Shown here: in pieces, positions 43,231 to 53,720 of the stretch | Layout of the letters: each line of letters opens with the position of its first letter | Numbering within the stretch: position 1 is the first letter of the stretch | NCBI GenBank assembly: GCA_018296165.2 | Contig: JACKQL020000026.1 | Span: 62,001 to 126,000, forward strand | DNA: 64,000 nucleotides | Reading direction: 5' to 3' | DNA from: Termitomyces sp. T153 | Taxonomy: Eukaryota > Basidiomycota > Agaricomycetes > Agaricales > Lyophyllaceae | Notes under the pieces: generated by a model | The model's input: only the letters and a program-made list of their open reading frames with translations | What the model was told of the DNA's origin: nothing | The model's database searches: none | Translations under genes and position numbers: made by a program

Positions 43231-43610
43231 CCCTTCTCCAACAACTCCATCACCACACTAGTTGATAGCGGCACCATAGATAACTTCATCAACAAATCCC
43301 TGGCAGCACTTGCCCCCCACCTCCTCTAATGCCTCCCCACTCCAATCCCTCTCAAGCTCTTTGACAGTGACTCCACCCCTACCGGAGACATCACATACTG
43401 CCTGGAAATGACTATAACCTTTGCCAATGGATGACAACAAGGACTTGGGCTGCTCATCACAAAACTACACTCCTCCACCCCCATTGTCTTAGGATTCTCA
43501 TGGCTCCACTCCACCAACCACTGCATCAACTGGCCCAGCCTTATCCTCTGCCTCAACCAAGACAACCCCACTGACTCTGGACTAGTACCCTTTGATGTCT
43601 CATCCTCCTC
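43231..43610 (+). pseudogene. First aspartic-protease-like domain of E
   Basis: Reads TTLVDSGTIDNFINKSLAAL, then IPLKLFDSDSTPTGDITYCL, and ends PIVLGFSWLHSTNHCINW, i.e. the full retropepsin-like order: D-S/T-G active site, flap region, I-L-G-F-x-W-L block. Two TAA/TGA stops. The equivalent in F is at about 52680-53060 (DPGTTNNFTNN). A second complete copy of the fold follows directly at 43700. Confidence 0.72.
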
Positions 43611-43689
43611 CAAGAACTCCAAAACTACAATTGACCACCCCTGGACTCCTCTGCAGCTCTACTCCAGGTCTGCATGGTCATTTGTTATC

Positions 43690-44223
43690 AATGTCCAACT
43701 CAATGGCTTGCCCAAGGTACTCCCTGCCCTCATTGACAGCGGCGCCTCTGGTACCTTTGTCAGCAGTCAACTTGATCTCCAACACAACAACCTCAACAAA
43801 CCTCTTGAACTCCAACTCTTTGATGGAAGCCCTGCCATAACAGGAATCACTCAATACCACAACAACACCCTCACCCTTGACAATGACCTGCAGTTTCAGG
43901 CCCGGCTCCTCATCACCCAACTACTCCTGTTGACTCTGATAGTGCTTGGACTTCTGTGGCTGCAAGACATCAACCCCGACATTGACTGGAAGAACCTCAC
44001 TATTCAATTTCCTGGCCCTGAAGCAAGTCTAGCAACTGCTATTCCCCTCTGCCTCCAGCCTATCTTGGACTCTGACATCTCTGACCCTGGTGCCAACACT
44101 TCCAGAGCAACTCAAAGCCCCTCAACCTCCAATGGTAACCCAGAAGGTGAAGAAAGTGCAACTCCGCCTCGGTCACCCTCAATCAAATTACAACAGCTGC
44201 CTTCCAACATACCTTGGAATTGA
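43690..44223 (+). pseudogene. Second aspartic-protease-like domain of E
   Basis: A 171-codon open frame: PALIDSGASGTFVSSQLDLQ with an intact D-S-G active site, LELQLFDGSPAITGITQYHN, and LIVLGLLWLQDINPDIDW. It has the same three landmarks as the domain 450 bp upstream. One of the two is expected to process Gag-Pol; the other may be a diverged duplicate. Confidence 0.8.
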
Positions 44224-44389
44224 TACAAAGGCCCATAGTACCCCAGCCAGCAATGCTCAACTCCTCCAACCAACTCTGCCACCACTCCGGACTCAACTGC
44301 TATTGCTCTGTCATCCACTTCCATTGACTCTGGAAGCCTTGACATTAAAATCATCAGTGCCATCTCCTTCACACACCTTTTACAAGATG

Positions 44390-45077
44390 GCACCCCTGCC
44401 TTCCAGCTGCAAGTCATGCCAGCCCTACCCAAGGAGCACCTCTGTGGAGAAATTGCTGCACTGGAGAGCAAAATGGAGGAACAAATCCTATCTGAAGTAG
44501 TTTCCCCAGAATATCATGAATTTGCTGATGTGTTCTCTGAAGAGAGTGCCAAAGAACTTCCCCCACACTGCTCCTACAACCACAAGATTGATCTTGAAGA
44601 GGGCACCTCATCCCCATTTGGCAAAATCTAAAACATGTTTGAGATTAAGCTCCGGGCCCTGAAGGAATACCTCGACAACATGCTCAGCAAGGGTTTCATA
44701 TGCTTGTCAATCTCTGCCACTAGTACTCCAGTCTTGTTTGCCAAGAAGAAGGATGGGTCACTCCAACTCTGTGTGGATTATTGGGGACTCAACAAAGTCA
44801 CCAAAAAGAACTGGTATCCCCTCCCCCTGATCAGAGATCTTGTTGATCATCTCCACAGTGCCAAGATCTACACAAAGATAGACCTCTGCTATGGTTACAA
44901 CAATGTTCAGATTGCTCTGGGACATGAATGGAAGACCGCCTTTCGCACCCACTATGGCCTCTTTGAGTACCTCGTAATGCCCTTTGGAATGACTAACTCC
45001 CCCACTACTTTCCAGTACTTCATGAATGACATCTTCCACAACATGAATGATGTTTTCATTATTGTATACCTGGACAA
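44390..45077 (+). pseudogene. Reverse transcriptase of E, 5' part
   Basis: Open from 44416 (VSPEYHEFADVFSEESAKEL) to a TAA near 44629, then 44635-45077: [80 protein letters not shown], ending in VYLD, where the LTR-A insertion begins within the second Asp codon of the YLDD box. The remainder continues at 46201. Confidence 0.9.
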
Positions 45078-46200
45078 TGATGAGCCCCAGTTATCGCTGA
45101 GCACCATTTTTTGGCATTTTGGACTTAGCGGCAGCTGACTACCTTGAATCCAACACAAGTCACAACACTCAGCACACAAGACTTAGCCCAAGGATTGGAC
45201 CAAAGTATGAGACTTTAGCGACTGCAAGACTTACTGATCACAAGAAACATCACGTGGAGTCTGGAACTTAGGCCTAAATCATCAAGGCCTAGACCCCTCC
45301 CTAGCGACAATTATTACTGACCCTAGCAACTCTAGCGACAAAATGGCATTCTCTTACTATATATGGACAAATTATCAGATGCATACCTTTTTACTATCAT
45401 TTCTTTTGCTGAGCTTACCAACATACTTGAACAGCATCTACGCTTCAGGTATTGACATCAGACTCATTACTTTTTGGTTTCATTTGCAATTAGGTGCCAC
45501 CAAGACTTTGCCTATGATTTTTTACTTAGTTACAGACTAACGCCTCATATGCTCCCTAAACACAGTGACAGATGCCATTGCTAGTGGTGCCTATTTGTTT
45601 ACTTTCCCATACTATACTTTGAAATATATAAATACTGACTGTACATAGACACTAAAAAAGGGGAACAATCAGAAAACTGATATCTTTGAGCTTACCAGCA
45701 AGGGATTTCACTTTGCTTCCTTTGCTCTTTTATTGCCTTTGACTCAAGCTTAGCAATAAGCCTTCTTGACTTTGACCTTGACTTAGTGTAGTGCCAACTG
45801 CAGGTGCCTATTTTTATTAATTCAACTTAGTGACACTAGTGACCACAGCTAGCAATCAGTTTACGTTCATCCCTTGATTTTAGTCTTCCTGTTACCACCT
45901 TTCCCCATCTCTACCCTATTCCCTCACTCTCCACTACCTCTGTTAGAAGGGCATTTTGTCTTAGTGACGTTACTTGTCTTTACTCTTTTTCTTTCCTGAT
46001 CATCACTAGCAACCTCTGCTAGCCATAGCGACTTCTATCAACTTCACTCCACAACATAACTTTTGCTCTAGTTCTCTGGGACCATTACTGACTCACCCTC
46101 AACTATTAACTTCCTACTGCCAGCTACTCTATCTAGTGACTAGTGTTAGGTCCTCTTTTTAGGTTTCCTGCATGGCACTAGGTGGCATAGGAGCACATCA
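45078..46200 (+). repeat. Solo LTR-A inside E reverse transcriptase
   Basis: 1123 bp, TGATGAGCCCC to GCACATCA, flanked by ACAA (45074-45077) and ACGA (46201-46204). These are a 4-bp duplication of ACGA in which the left CpG became CpA. Removing it restores the D-D of the catalytic box. This copy keeps TAGCGAC words that read TAGCAAC in the other LTR-A copies, so it is the youngest of the four. Confidence 0.93.
45625..45633 (+). promoter_or_regulatory. TATA box candidate of LTR-A
   Basis: TATATAAATACTGACTGTAC at the equivalent place in all LTR-A copies (for example TATAAATACTGCCTGTA near 23422 and 60757). Position and sequence fit an RNA polymerase II core promoter at the LTR U3/R boundary. 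Confidence 0.55.
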
Positions 46201-47010
46201 ACGACATACTGATCTACTTGAATTCACTGGCAGAGTATCTGGAGCACATCTGCCACATCTTGGAATGATTCTGGGAGTATCACCTTCATGCCAAACCCAA
46301 GAAGTGTTCCTTCCACATGACAGAAGTTGAATACCTTGGAGTCATTGTCACTCCTGATGGCATGCACATGGATCCCACCAAAGTCAATGCAATACTCAAC
46401 TGGCCCCCACCACAAAATGTCAAGGAGGTACAGTCATTTCTGGGGTTTGCTAACTTTTATCGCCAATTCATTGACAACTACTCTGGAATCACCAAACCCC
46501 TCAACTGACTCACATAGAAGGATGCTCCTTGAGATTGGGACAGCAAGTGCCAAAGTGTCTTCCTCCTCCTGAAGAAGGCCTTCACTTTCACCCAGTCCTC
46601 CACCATTTCAACCCCTCCCTGCCAATTGTACTCAAATGCAATGCCTCCGACTATGCCATTGCCAGAATACTCTCCCAGTCAGACTTCAAAGGCAAGGATC
46701 TCCACCCCATTGCCTTCTACACCCATTCAATGATCCCCACAGAGCTCAACTACAATATCTACAACAAGGAACTCCTTGTAATTGTTGAAGCCTTCCACCA
46801 GTGGCAGGCCTACCTCAAGGGGTCCCTGCACCACATCCAAGTCTACTCTGACCACAACAATCTGCAATACTTCATGACCACAAAGCAACTCAGCCACCAC
46901 CAAGCTTGATGGTCCAAAACTCTCTTAGAGTATGACTTCACCATCCACTACTGCCCTGGATGACTCAGTGCAAAGCCCAATGCCCTCACTTGAAGGTCCA
47001 ACATGTATCC
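46201..47010 (+). pseudogene. Reverse transcriptase 3' part and RNase H of E
   Basis: Resumes DILIYLNSLAEYLEHICHIL and reads KCSFHMTEVEYLGVIVTPDG, QSFLGFANFYRQFIDNYSGI, then after stops and a frame change PIVLKCNASDYAIARILSQS (first acid D lost to N), YNIYNKELLVIVEAFHQWQA, and VYSDHNNLQYFMTTKQLS. Three stops and one frameshift. Confidence 0.87.
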
Positions 47011-47031
47011 AAAAAAGTCATTTGAAGCTGA

Positions 47032-48290
47032 ATGGAACACATTCAACTATCAAGTGGTAATCCTCCCAAACATCTACATGCCATGCTGATTTTAAATGAA
47101 GAAGGAATCCTCCACCAAATCAGAAATGCACTCCTAGACTCCTTCACCCAGCACAACCCCCATAACAACTCTGCTGACAAGTCGAGCGCCAAAAACCCTT
47201 TCACACTGTCTTCAGACCACCACCTCCTGCTCCAGAGTGGACAAATTTATGCTCTGGACCACAAGTCTGTTTGCCTCAACATACTCTGGCAACACCATGA
47301 CCACAAGCTCTGGGGACACCCAGGAATTCATAAGACCCTTCAGCTCATCTCCCAGTCTTACTTTTGGCCAGGAATGAAGAAGGACATCATGCAATATGTG
47401 AGGGCCTGCGAACCTTGTCTCCAGGCCAAAGTACCCCACCACTGCCCCCACAGATTATTGAAGCCCCTTCCCATCAGCTAACATCCCTGGTCCTTAATAT
47501 TGATGGATCATATTGTTGAACTCCCCAACTCTGAAGGTTTTGATGCAATCCTCATCATCATCTGCTACCTCACTAAACAAGCCCTCTTCATCTCCTGCCA
47601 CACCACTAACAATGCTCCGGAGTTTGCCAAACTATTCCTCAAACACATATTCTCCAAGCATGGACTCCTAGACGACATTGTCTCTGACTGTGGACTCCTA
47701 TTTGTATCTCATTTTTGGCAATTGCTATGCAAGGCACTCAAAATCAAAACCAATCTCTCCACTGCCTACCACCCAGAGACCGATGGACAAACAGAATGAG
47801 TAAACCAGACATTGGAACAGTATCTCCACCTCTATGTTAACTATTTACAGAATGACTGGCATGCAGAACTCCCCCTCGTTGAGTTTACCTATAACAATAT
47901 GCCTCACTCTGCCACCAGAGTTTCCTCATTCTATACCAACAAGGGCTACAACCCCCAGCTCATGCTATCCCTCAAGGATATTCCTTCTCATGTCACCCAC
48001 AAAGTCGCCAAGGACCTCCAATTCCTTCACCAGTTCCTCCAGGATGAAATCAACACTGCAAATCAAGCTTATTCCAAGCATGCCAATGCCCAATGCAAAC
48101 CAACCCCCAACTGGCCCCCCAGCACCTTGGTCTGGCTCGACCGACAAAACTTCAAGACCCAGAGGCCCTCTGTGAAGCTTGATCACAAATGTTTTGGTCC
48201 CTTCAAGGTCCTCCAGAAGGTCTCCACGCATGCCTATGAGCTTGACCTACTCCTGGGTTTGAAGGGCCTCCATCCAGTATTCCATATCTG
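47032..48290 (+). pseudogene. Integrase of E
   Basis: Zinc module HHDHKLWGHPGIHKTLQLIS ... CEPCLQAK, then the core with D in MDHIVELPNSEGFD, D in IVSDCGLLFVSHF (R to C change after SD), E in NQTLEQYL. Then [20 protein letters not shown] and the GPF/Y-like [20 protein letters not shown]. Stops at 47480 and 47798 (TGA where CGA is likely). The three catalytic acids remain. Confidence 0.9.
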
Positions 48291-48561
48291 TCTCCTTGAG
48301 AAACATATTCCAGACTCTTTCCCTGGACAATGTCCTAGTCGACCGCCCCCCATCAAAGTCAAGAACAAGTATCACTACAAGGTGGACCAAATCCTCGACT
48401 TCCACATGGTCCATGGCTGACCGCAGTACTTGGTCTGCTGGAAGGGCTACAGACCTGAAGACAGCACTTGGAAACCTCAGAAAAACCTTGACAGGGCCCC
48501 TGACAAGCTCTGGGACTTCTATCAACAGCACCTCACCAAGCCCCAGGACCCCTGGGACTAG
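48291..48561 (+). pseudogene. Chromodomain tail of E integrase
   Basis: [19 protein letters not shown], then TGA (CGA expected), then [37 protein letters not shown]. Complete CHRO order with one CpG-type stop. The pol frame ends at about 48561; the convergent antisense gene ends about 170 bp further on. Confidence 0.87.
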
Positions 48562-48729
48562 CAAACACAGATGGCATTAGTGGGCACAACCCCCACCTCT
48601 GGATTTATTTGGGATTTAACTCCCATGAGTACTCTCCTATGTGTTTTTGCTTACTCTTCCCTCACTCTATCTAAAACATCTCACACTCAGCAGAAATGCA
48701 AAATAATCAATATGAACAAGCTACAACTA

Positions 48730-50677
48730 CAGTTATGTAACAAGAGTAGGCATGGGACAGCAGAAACTCAAGGTCCAAAAAAACTCCTCACTCCTCCTCC
48801 CCCTCCAGGATCCTCTGCACCCCATCCCCAACCATATCCACCTCCAACTGCACGACAACAATGGTGAGGACCTCTGGCTGCCCTGGCAATGGCTCCCCCA
48901 CATCAGTTGCCACCTCCCATCACACTCTGGGATCCACTGCACTTCTCCACCAATGCCCTGCCAACAACTACCCCATCTGCCTGGAACCCTGCTCCAACTC
49001 TGGCAGAAGCTCCCCTGGCATCCACACTATCCTGTCTTACATTGAAGCAAAAGCAGCCAACACCCTATTAAGAAGGATGTAGTGCTATTGGACCCAGTCT
49101 GGAGGGCTCAGTATTAGTGGAACAAGATGGAGGAAGAGGGGCAAACTTACACATTATTCCCCAATGTCTGGAGGCTGCCTCATTGGCCACCACTCCTTGC
49201 ACCACCTTCCTGCCTCCGCCCTAACCCCCTCTGCCTCTGCAGCCCCTTGCTCTACTTCCACCATCTGCTCCACCCACGCCTCCAACTGTGCCAGCCATTT
49301 GCACAGCCTGCGCACTTTCAGCAACCCCTCTGCAATTGTCCACATAGCCCCCTCCAGCTCTCCCCATGCCAAGTCTTGACCCCTCCATGCCTCATCATGC
49401 TCCTGCTAAACCCCATTGCAGTCCTCTGCAATCCTCTGGACCTCCTCCTCGCGTGACACCAGCAGCCAAGACAATGCCTTTGCCCGCCACTGCCAAAATG
49501 TCTCAGGGACAATGGGAGAGGGAACGGGGTTCCCACCAGCCCCCTCCATCAGAACCCCCAATGCAGGAGAGTAAATGTGTGGCCCCAGAGGGCCTGCCAT
49601 TGACTCTTCCCTGTGTGGCTGTTTGCTGGGCCCTGCCTCTGGAGAAGGGGACACCCTCCATTTCTCCTTGTCACATGTTGAGGGGGCCCCCTTCCTCTGC
49701 CTGCCCCATGGGGGTCCCACCTTTATCAACTGCCCCACACTACCTCCACACTCCACTCCTGAACCCTGACCCAAAACCTTCCCCTTACAACCCTTAAGCA
49801 ACTGCCCTGCCACTCACTCCACATTCTAACCCTGCTCCTCCACCATGCAGGCTGCATGCCAACTCAGCAAAATCAGACATTTTTCATGTCTTGAGCAACA
49901 CAGCATGCACACTGAGGTGTCTCAGTAGGAATCCAGTGTTAATTCCTTGAATTTGCAGTGCTCACCATAGCAAGCACAGAGGGTGCACTAAAGACATCAG
50001 ATTAGCTCTAAACTCTGCAAACAATGCTACAAACTCACCAGAGCTTCCACTTGACACCATTCTAGAGTTGGGGGACCCTGCACCCACCTCACCACCTCTG
50101 CAAACCTCTCAGGGGTCATGTCTGCCTGGGCCATCTGCAACACCTCTGGAACTGCCATAATCTGCCTGGAGATAAAGTTGGGCCTCAAAGAATGCCCCAC
50201 CAACACTGAGGCAGACAGTGCCAGAACCATGCCTTGAGACAAAGACCTGGATGGGCCAGCCACCATGGCAGACAACTCTGTCAAGCTCATTCAACCATAA
50301 TGGAATGCAAAAGAATAGACCAGAACTCATGACTATGATACATGGCCTCGATGCATTGACAGCCACAACAAGATTTGGACTCCCCTGAGGAGGAGGGGGT
50401 GGGGGATGCTGACCTTGCCAAGGACTGCACTGACAATGTTGGGGAGTAAGCTGAGGATGACATGGCAAAGAGTTGAGGAACTCCGGGGTATGTCTGACCC
50501 CTTCTTATGACTTGGGAAGGACCCTCTGGCAAGTGGTGGCCATGCTTCAACTTTGTTTCCCATGCTGCTGCCACTCACTGCAGTTTGATCAATATTACTT
50601 GGCTTTGATTTCCATGCCCCACCAATCCCCAAACTGCACCCCACATCTTGAGGGTCTTGACGCTGAAGAGAGAGTAA
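48730..50677 (-). pseudogene. Antisense gene of E: Zn2Cys6-like cluster and coiled-coil protein
   Basis: Convergent to pol, its 5' end abutting the 3' LTR. In order on the minus strand: a Ser-rich N-terminal part (50574-50300); a segment with QMAQADMTPERFAEVVRWVQ (about 50160-50040); a GTGAGT...TTTAG intron (about 50037-49988); a cysteine cluster at 49987-49877, spaced C-x2-C-x6-C-x15-C-x2-C-x6-C; a Pro/Ser linker (about 49813-49500, GPHIYSPALGVLMEGAG); a heptad-rich helix (about 49480-49154, LAQLEAWVEQMVEVEQGAAE); and a C-terminal block (about 49040-48770, LTIVVVQLEVD). Every block recurs in F. The pattern is that of fungal Zn2Cys6 DNA-binding proteins, although the middle linker is long. 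Stops and frame changes show decay in this copy. Confidence 0.75.
49877..49987 (-). other. Six-cysteine cluster in antisense gene of E
   Basis: 37 codons with Cys at relative positions 1, 4, 11, 27, 30 and 37: CTLC, EHC, CMLC, HEKC. One TGA lies in the 15-residue loop. F has the same spacing at 58600-58710. Confidence 0.8.
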
Positions 50678-51694
50678 TGTCATGACCTGCCTCCTAGACC
50701 TCTGATATCATACGCAGTCCTTTCTAATACCCCACCAAACTCCCCCAACTCTCACCCACCCTCCTCTGGGTAACTCCAACACTTCCCCAGCAAACCCCAA
50801 TGGCCCCCTAACTAACTTCAATGCCTTCTTCACAGCTATCAACACTTTCTCTGAGCCCTAGAAACCTTCCCCCACTGTTCCTGACCCTGTTATACACCTC
50901 CAACTCACTACCCTGGTTCACCTGACCTGTTCCAGAGTATCATGACGATCTCGGAGCAACCCGTGTCTCCAAATGATCCCATCAGAATATCACTGCAGCC
51001 TGCCCCTTGATCATACCTGACACCTGTTGACTCCATGCAGCTCCATTGAGCCCTGCCACCATGCCCACTGTTCTCTGGAGCTGTCCAGTAGTCAGTATAT
51101 AAGTTGTAGAGTGGCTCTTTGTACTCTAGTCTTGATATTGCATTTACTGGTTTCCTATGTCTTGTGTTTTGTTCTGTCTCTGTTTCTGTTTTTAGTTCTG
51201 AATCCATCTTTTTCTCTGTCTTGTCTTGCCTCATCCCATCTCGCCTCAACTGTCTATATTTCCTTTGTTTCTCTAAGTTCCTTTCATCTCTAACATCAGT
51301 ACAAACTCTGTGCACATGCTACAAATCCCAAACATTCTTATGACAACTCCAGACCTCACTCTTTGCTTGGCCCTGAACCCATCAAGTCTTACTTGATCCC
51401 CTGACAAACTCTGGCTCTGCTCCTGGCCCTAGCAAAGCCTCTGTTTACCCTGCACTCTATTTATGCACTAACAAACTTGTTCCTGACACCTGCCCAAGCC
51501 AACATTAATATACTTGGTCTCAGACTTCTCCAGACCACTCCAGACTTACTTGGACCACTTCCCTTAGCTTCCTCTCGCAAGTCTCTCCACTCCACGACAC
51601 CTCTGGAGTGCTAGATTATAAGTGCAGGACATCACATCCGCCTAGTAAGGATTTGCCAGTGTAGCTGAGCCCCCATCATCAGCAGAACCTGACA
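50678..51694 (+). repeat. 3' LTR of E (LTR-B)
   Basis: 1017 bp, preceded by the purine tract GAAGAGAGAGTAA. TGTCATGACC to AACCTGACA. Followed by TSD TCAAC. Confidence 0.92.
51096..51103 (+). promoter_or_regulatory. TATA box candidate of LTR-B
   Basis: TATATAAG followed by TTGTAGAGTGG. It recurs in the F LTRs near 51763 and 59779, and decayed as TATACAAG in the 5' LTR of E near 39938. A likely core promoter for element RNA. Confidence 0.5.
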
Positions 51695-51699
51695 TCAAC

Positions 51700-52443
51700 T
51701 CTGTGCAGCCTCAACAAGCCCTGCCACCAGACCTGCTGTCCCCAGAGCTGCCCAGTAGTTTGTATATAAGTCATAGAGTAGCATCCCATACTCTAGTCTT
51801 GATATTACCTATGTTACCATGTTCTGCTTATTTGTCTCTTGTGTTTCATGCCTCTTGTTACATTTTCTCTTATCTCAGTCTCCTGCCCTTGTCTCATCTC
51901 TATCAATGTCATTGTCTTGTTATCTTTTTGTATCTCCACTTCAATCTATTTTTGTTCTCATCTTAATCTCACCTCAACTCCATCTTATCTTGCTTATCTC
52001 TATTTCCTTTGTTGTGTCCAAGTTCCCTTCAACTCTAATGCTATTACAAACTCCATGCTTACAATCACAACCTTCCAAACACTCTTAACCAACTATGGAC
52101 CTTGCTATCTGCTTGGCTCCAAAACTCATCAACATCCATTGATCCCCCATCAAACTCCAGTCCCACTCCCATCACTTGTATAGCCTCCAACTTCCCCGCA
52201 TCATCAATACTCACCCCTGTACTTGTATCTGGAACTTCCACAAGCCCCACCCTGTCTCATACTCTGTCTTAGACTTCCCTAGACCACTTTGGACTTGCTT
52301 GGACCACTCCCCTTGGCTTACTCTCACAAGTATCTAAAGTCCAAATCTCTCCAAAGTGCTAGGTTATCAGTGCAGGACATTGTGTCTGCCTAGTAAGGAC
52401 TTGCCTAGTTAAACTGAACCTCCATAGTCAGTAGAACCTGACA
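51700..52443 (+). repeat. 5' LTR of F, right part
   Basis: Continues the LTR broken at 39524 and ends AACCTGACA at 52443. Followed by the same TAATATCAAGACTCC leader that follows the E LTR. Confidence 0.88.
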
Positions 52444-53720
52444 TAATATCAAGACTCCACCTTGCCTCATTCTCAATGTCTGCAATTGACTTTGTGTATC
52501 CTCCTGCCAGAAATCTTGATGTCTATGCTTGTCCTATACCTGAGACCCACTATGATTCATTCTGCCTTACTCTAATTGCCAAGGCACATTGAGTTGCAGA
52601 TCCAATGTCAATGTCCCCTCTGCTCCAATCACACCCCCATACAATGGCTCTCTCTAAGAACACCCTCCCAGCCCACCTCCCATTGCACCACTCCACCACC
52701 CTCTTCTGCATCTCTCTCCCCTCCTCTGCTAGCCCTGCTCCTACTAAGGCTGATCCTGGTACAACCAATAACTTCACTAACAACCCCCTCCCCCCCTAGC
52801 AATGAACAATCAACTCCAACACCTCACCCCACCTCCCTCTCCTAGTTTTCTGACAGACAATACCAACCCCCGTTGGAGACAATCACTTGCTGTGTGAAGA
52901 ACAACCCTCCCTGCCAACAGACAATGACAAGACCTCCAACCACCAGCCACCTTGTCAAGCCCCTCCACCCTGTACTGCTGACTTCCCCTGACTCCACCAG
53001 CAAAACCCCAAACCCCACTAGTCCAACTTCACCTCAACCAAGATAACCACCCAGCTCTGGACCAGTCCCTCTCAATGCCATACCTCCCCTCAAGGATCCA
53101 GAGAACAATACTGACCTCTCCTGGATCTTCCACAGCTCTGTCAAGGTCCACATGTCACTAATATCCAACTCAACAAATCTCCAATAGTGCCTTCTCTGCT
53201 CCTGTTGACAAGCACAAGCCTCTAACACTTTGCCAGTAAACAATCTGACCTCTATGCAACACCCTTATCCAATCCCAAGGATATCAACTCTCTGAAGCAA
53301 GCTCTGCCATCATTGGAATCAACTCCCAACCTCAACAACCCCCCTCCTCCAAAAAATGAATCAAGATCCCAAGACCAATGCCCCACTACCAATCTTAAAC
53401 CCAACCTCTGGAATTAGCTAGGACTACTCTGGTTACTCAGCCATTGACCCTGCCCAACATTTGATCAGACAAGCTCTGCAACAAAATTCCCAAGCATGGA
53501 TAATACCTCTGCCAACCCCCTCATCCTCTCCCTCTCCCTCTCCTTCCAGTTACCTAGGGCTCTGACGCCTCTAACCAGACTCCAGCAACTCCAAAGCAAA
53601 CCAAAAGAATTTCCAAACCTCAAGAGAGCCAAGGAAGGAAGGAAAACACACCTCCACCCCAGCCTCCTTGAACACACTCCAAAGATGCTCCTCAACAAAC
53701 CCTAGAAATTGATGTGAAGA
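52444..53720 (+). pseudogene. gag start and protease region of F
   Basis: gag begins at about 52480 (MSAIDFVYPPARNLDVYACP), homologous to E, but after about 35 codons the sequence jumps to the protease region, so most of gag is deleted. 52600-52800 aligns with E 43130-43320 (LPAHLPLHHSTTLFCISLPS; DPGTTNNF where DSGTIDNF is expected). 53190-53470 aligns weakly with the second protease-like domain (LGLLW). Heavily frame-broken. Confidence 0.65.

Larger units (their letters stand above)
39525..51694 (+). mobile_element. Ty3/gypsy element E (LTR-B family, full length)
   Basis: 5' LTR 39525-40539, gag, protease region, RT, RNase H, integrase, chromodomain, a convergent minus-strand gene, and 3' LTR 50678-51694. 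The TSD reads TCGAC on the left (39520-39524) and TCAAC on the right (51695-51699): one CpG-to-CpA change. Inserted in the 5' LTR of F. Contains an LTR-A copy at 45078-46200. Without it the element is about 11 kb, long because of the antisense gene. Confidence 0.92.
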
